Assembly: GCA_013288145.1 (NCBI GenBank)
Contig: JABDCJ010000001.1
Location: forward strand, 1-62,003
Source of the DNA: Nitrososphaerota archaeon
GTDB taxonomy: Archaea; Thermoproteota; Nitrososphaeria; Nitrososphaerales; CADDZS01
DNA length: 62,003 nucleotides
Reading direction: 5' to 3'
Made by a program: the position numbers and the translations under genes. The notes under the pieces are model-generated. The model saw nothing but the letters and a program-made list of their open reading frames with translations. It had not been told where the DNA came from and searched no databases. Shown here in pieces: positions 61,918 through 62,003 of this stretch (position 1 is the stretch's first letter; each line of letters opens with the position of its first letter).

Positions 61918-62003
61918 CAGAATAACAGTATCACCAGATCAGAAATGACAGTGTTAGCTTTTCCCCGCGGAGTTGAGTTAAGACTAAATAGGCATAGCGA
62001 CAG
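61918..62003. other. Right edge, upstream of the cyclase pseudogene
   Basis: Short A/T-containing stretch with a TATA-like element (ctatttagtctt on the minus strand, about 61983-61994). No gene seen. Confidence 0.3.

Overview
The window is archaeal chromosomal DNA from the Thaumarchaeota/Nitrososphaeria side of the tree. The evidence: a complete str operon (rpoH-rpoB-rpoA-eL30-nusA-uS12-uS7-EF1A) in which RNA polymerase subunit A is one unsplit 1263-residue protein; archaeal replication and translation genes (PriS, GINS, eL42, eS27, aIF2-alpha, Nop10); an FtsZ-family gene; TATA-type promoters close to start codons; and many TTG/GTG starts. No ammonia-oxidation gene is present. Together with a Sulfolobus-like CbsA/Rieske/cytochrome b cluster this suggests a non-ammonia-oxidising terrestrial or acidophilic member (inference only). 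No insertion sequence, CRISPR array, rRNA or convincing tRNA was found.

Layout. 1-2.7 kb: replication/translation cluster, with priS cut by the left edge. 2.8-8.7 kb: a surface protein, a membrane-anchored molybdopterin oxidoreductase with its regulator, and small zinc/hypothetical proteins. 8.8-14.7 kb: FAH-family hydrolase, GpmI, FtsZ, a dihydroorotase-like enzyme with no ordinary start codon, and a winged-helix protein. 15-25 kb: a His-rich secreted protein beside TatA, a DUF1028 protein and RidA, phosphoesterase, hydroxyacid dehydrogenase, a two-TM pore-like protein beside a cyclic-nucleotide-binding protein, an SDR and a CruF-like carotenoid protein. 25-33 kb: a two-headed Lrp-like regulator, PPK2, CoA-transferase, M48 protease, thioesterase and adenosine-specific kinase family protein. 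33.6-41 kb: an electron-transfer island with a CbsA-like cytochrome, three different Rieske proteins, a SoxN-like cytochrome b and a compact bis-histidine cytochrome b. 41-45.5 kb: a ZIP-like transporter and a CBS/UspA stress group. 46-58 kb: branched-chain aminotransferase and the str operon. 58.6-62 kb: a Ser/Thr-tailed surface protein, an HDAC-family deacetylase and a frameshifted cyclase pseudogene.

How the genes work together. The 33.6-41 kb block looks like a quinol-oxidising module. The CbsA-like exported cytochrome, Rieske-1 and cytochrome b are overlapped or tightly spaced, as in the Sulfolobales cbsA/soxL/soxN locus. A second, opposite operon couples Rieske-2 to a small cytochrome b whose two histidine pairs fit two haems. 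Rieske-3 and the molybdopterin enzyme both carry an internal twin-arginine motif after several membrane helices, and tatA is in the window. The CBS and UspA proteins suggest energy-status sensing, and one CBS protein ends in a segment resembling a ribosome-hibernation factor. Winged-helix genes sitting beside tiny three-helix membrane proteins recur and look like a repeated membrane-coupled regulatory unit.
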